Shown: positions 13,589-15,375 of the stretch, piece by piece
Numbering within the stretch: the stretch's first letter is position 1
Layout: each line of letters starts with the position of its first letter
DNA from: SIG350 sp964520895
GTDB lineage: Bacteria > Bacillota > Clostridia > TANB77 > SIG350
Assembly (NCBI GenBank): GCA_964520895.1
Contig: CAZFOR010000031.1
Location: 1-15,375, forward strand
Length of the DNA stretch: 15,375 nucleotides
Reading direction: 5' to 3'
Translations under genes and position numbers: made by a program
The notes under the pieces: generated by a model
What the model was told of the DNA's origin: nothing
Database searches by the model: none
Seen by the model: only the letters and a program-made list of their open reading frames with translations

Positions 13589-15375
13589 TTGAGTATGTCA
13601 ATTTTATTTGGTATTTTAATAGCTGGTGTAGCAGTACTTGCAATTATATATATTATGCTTCAAAAGAAAATGCAAGAAGGTGGAAAAGCGTATGAGATAG
13701 AAAAAATGCTTTCTTCTACAAAATCTGGTGGATTTTCTATGGAGGTATTCTATCAAAAAGCATACAACTTTGTTGTTAAAATACCATATATGTCAAGATA
13801 CTTATTTAAGATTAGAAGAAGATTAGAAATACTAAATAATAATGATGAGTATTCAGTAAGAAAGCAAGCAGTTAAAGTAACTATCTTATCATTTTCGGCA
13901 ACAGTAATTATTGCAGCAATCTTAATGTATATTAACTGGCCAGATGTATATATGCTTGTTTTATCATTACTAGGTATAACTGTTTTACATGAAACAATGA
14001 TTGAAGTAATGGTAAATAAACTAGAAGACAAAATATTGAAACAAGAATTAGACTTCTTTTCAGAAGTTAGACATTATTATCATGAATATGGAATGGTAGA
14101 AGAAGCGATATATGAATCAGCACAAACACTATCAACTGAAATATCAATACAAGGAACAGCAATATATGAAATATTAATTTCAAATGATTGCGAAACAGAA
14201 TTAGACAAGTATTATGATGTTGCTCCAAATAGATTTCTTAAGGCTTTTGCTGGAATATCATATTTGACAAAAGAGTATGGCGATAGAAAAATTGATGGTG
14301 CTTCATTATATTTAAAAAATATTAATAATATAACACAAGAATTACAAATGGAAATAATGAAAAGAGATAAGATAGATTATATATTTCAAAGTTTAACAAT
14401 TATAGCAATAGCACCGCTTTTTGTTATAAAAATACTTAGAAATTGGGCTATAAATACCTTTTCTATTACATCAATGTTCTATAATGCTAAAGCAGGTAAA
14501 GTAGTTGAAATTATAATATTATTAATGGGATTTTTATGTTATAATATTTTAAGAAGAATTAAAGAAAATAACGATAGAGTTAAGGTATCTAATTCAAGGG
14601 CTAATAAATGGCAAGAAAAAGTATATAGATTTCCAATTATTGAATGGTTTGTTGATAGATTAATGCCTACACCAGGAAGTATGGATTATGCTAAACAAAA
14701 TCAGTTATTAATTGATACAAATTCTGGTTTGAAATTGGAATGGGTATACGTAAATAGAATAATAACTGCTATAGCTTGCTTTTGTGCAATGCTAGCAATG
14801 TGTGGATATTTACATTGGTTTAGTTTGAATAATATATATAGTGAGGCAACAACAGAAAGTGCATCATTTGGTTCAATGTCAGAAGCAGAAACAAAAAAGG
14901 CACTTGAACTTACAAAATCAGATAATGAAGCTATAAAAAAAATACAAGGAAAATATAAACGAAAACAAAGATTAACAGAGTTAGAAGTAAAAATGTTGAA
15001 ACAAGAGTATAATCAAAGTCATCAATATTCAGATTTTGAAACATATTTTGTTGCAAAATATCAAAATAAGGCATATACTGAAGAAGAAGTTGCAACATTT
15101 TTATTACAAAGTACAGATTTAACCAATAAATATGGATCAGAGGAAGAAGCAAAGGCTGCAGCTGTAAGAATACTAGACAAGGTTGAAAAAATAAATAATG
15201 AATACATAAAACCAGTTGAAATAGTAATTTGTATTGTAGTAGGTGTGGTAGGTTACTTTGTTCCTATGCTAATATTGAAGTTCCAAAGAAAGATGAGAGA
15301 ACTTGAAAGAGAAAATGAAGTAATGCAATTCCAAACATTAATATTAATGCTTATGAGAATTGAAAGAATTTCAGT
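13589..15375 (+). CDS. Fused TadB/TadC-like inner-membrane platform protein (partial at right edge)
   Basis: The frame is open from TTG 13589 to the window end (595 codons) with no stop, so the true C-terminus is missing. AAGGAG (13572-13577) lies 11 nt upstream, inside the end of the ATPase gene; the start directly abuts that gene's stop (TAG then TTG). An in-frame ATG at 13595 is an alternative. About seven hydrophobic segments are visible, near residues 2-22, 97-134 (two), 263-287, 303-324, 384-410 and 540-565. Residues about 150-275 between membrane segments form a type II secretion F-like helical domain (ELDFFSEVRHYYHEYGMVEE and onwards). A second F-like domain seems to begin after 566 (ENEVMQFQTLILMLMRIERIS). 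Between them sits a charged soluble insert (about 411-539). Tad systems normally split these two domains into TadB and TadC; here they appear in one chain. Confidence 0.75.
   Translation, partial: MSMSILFGILIAGVAVLAIIYIMLQKKMQEGGKAYEIEKMLSSTKSGGFSMEVFYQKAYNFVVKIPYMSRYLFKIRRRLEILNNNDEYSVRKQAVKVTILSFSATVIIAAILMYINWPDVYMLVLSLLGITVLHETMIEVMVNKLEDKILKQELDFFSEVRHYYHEYGMVEEAIYESAQTLSTEISIQGTAIYEILISNDCETELDKYYDVAPNRFLKAFAGISYLTKEYGDRKIDGASLYLKNINNITQELQMEIMKRDKIDYIFQSLTIIAIAPLFVIKILRNWAINTFSITSMFYNAKAGKVVEIIILLMGFLCYNILRRIKENNDRVKVSNSRANKWQEKVYRFPIIEWFVDRLMPTPGSMDYAKQNQLLIDTNSGLKLEWVYVNRIITAIACFCAMLAMCGYLHWFSLNNIYSEATTESASFGSMSEAETKKALELTKSDNEAIKKIQGKYKRKQRLTELEVKMLKQEYNQSHQYSDFETYFVAKYQNKAYTEEEVATFLLQSTDLTNKYGSEEEAKAAAVRILDKVEKINNEYIKPVEIVICIVVGVVGYFVPMLILKFQRKMRELERENEVMQFQTLILMLMRIERIS

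Overview
The window is very AT-rich (about 20-25% G+C in the housekeeping genes), uses AGA almost exclusively for arginine, has AAGGAGG-type ribosome binding sites and TTG as well as ATG starts. It carries the gene order rlmN-stp-prkC-rsgA-rpe that is typical of Firmicutes. It is most likely from a low-GC Clostridia chromosome, possibly a gut anaerobe. The genus cannot be told from the sequence.

Layout from left to right. (1) Bases 3-68 are the last codons of an unidentified protein whose ending resembles secreted clostridial surface proteins; a strong intrinsic terminator follows at 185-221. (2) A DUF512/radical-SAM-like iron-sulfur protein (306-1619) has its own promoter. (3) A convergent, minus-strand two-gene operon (3067 down to 1676) encodes two related proteins built from S1-type RNA-binding repeats. 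Its base composition and arginine codons differ from the neighbours, so it looks like an acquired insertion. A bidirectional terminator lies on one side and a divergent promoter region on the other. (4) From 3256 comes the classical cell-wall/ribosome signalling cluster: rlmN (rRNA/tRNA methylation), stp (PP2C phosphatase), prkC (PASTA Ser/Thr kinase), rsgA (30S maturation GTPase) and rpe (pentose phosphate epimerase). Genes from rlmN to rsgA are packed with gaps of 0-13 nt or a 1-nt overlap. rpe has an additional promoter of its own, and the cluster ends in a terminator at about 8795-8839. prkC is interrupted by a run of exactly 100 N, an assembly gap of unknown true size, and should be read as one gene.

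(5) From 8918 to the right edge lies a second operon encoding the core of a Tad/Flp-type (type IV pilus-like) secretion machine: a CpaB-like SAF-domain protein, two consecutive ParA/MinD-fold proteins with degraded P-loops (TadZ-like), a membrane-anchored CpaF/TadA-type secretion ATPase, and a very large inner-membrane platform protein. The platform protein appears to combine TadB-like and TadC-like halves in one chain and runs off the window. No prepilin, prepilin peptidase or secretin is present in the window. The missing parts, if encoded here, would lie beyond base 15375.

How the parts fit: the left cluster is housekeeping (translation quality, phospho-signalling and central carbon). The Tad-like operon is the accessory system of most interest because of its paired degenerate ParA-like proteins, the modified ATPase and the fused platform. 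All functional calls rest on motif recognition by eye; no database search was possible.
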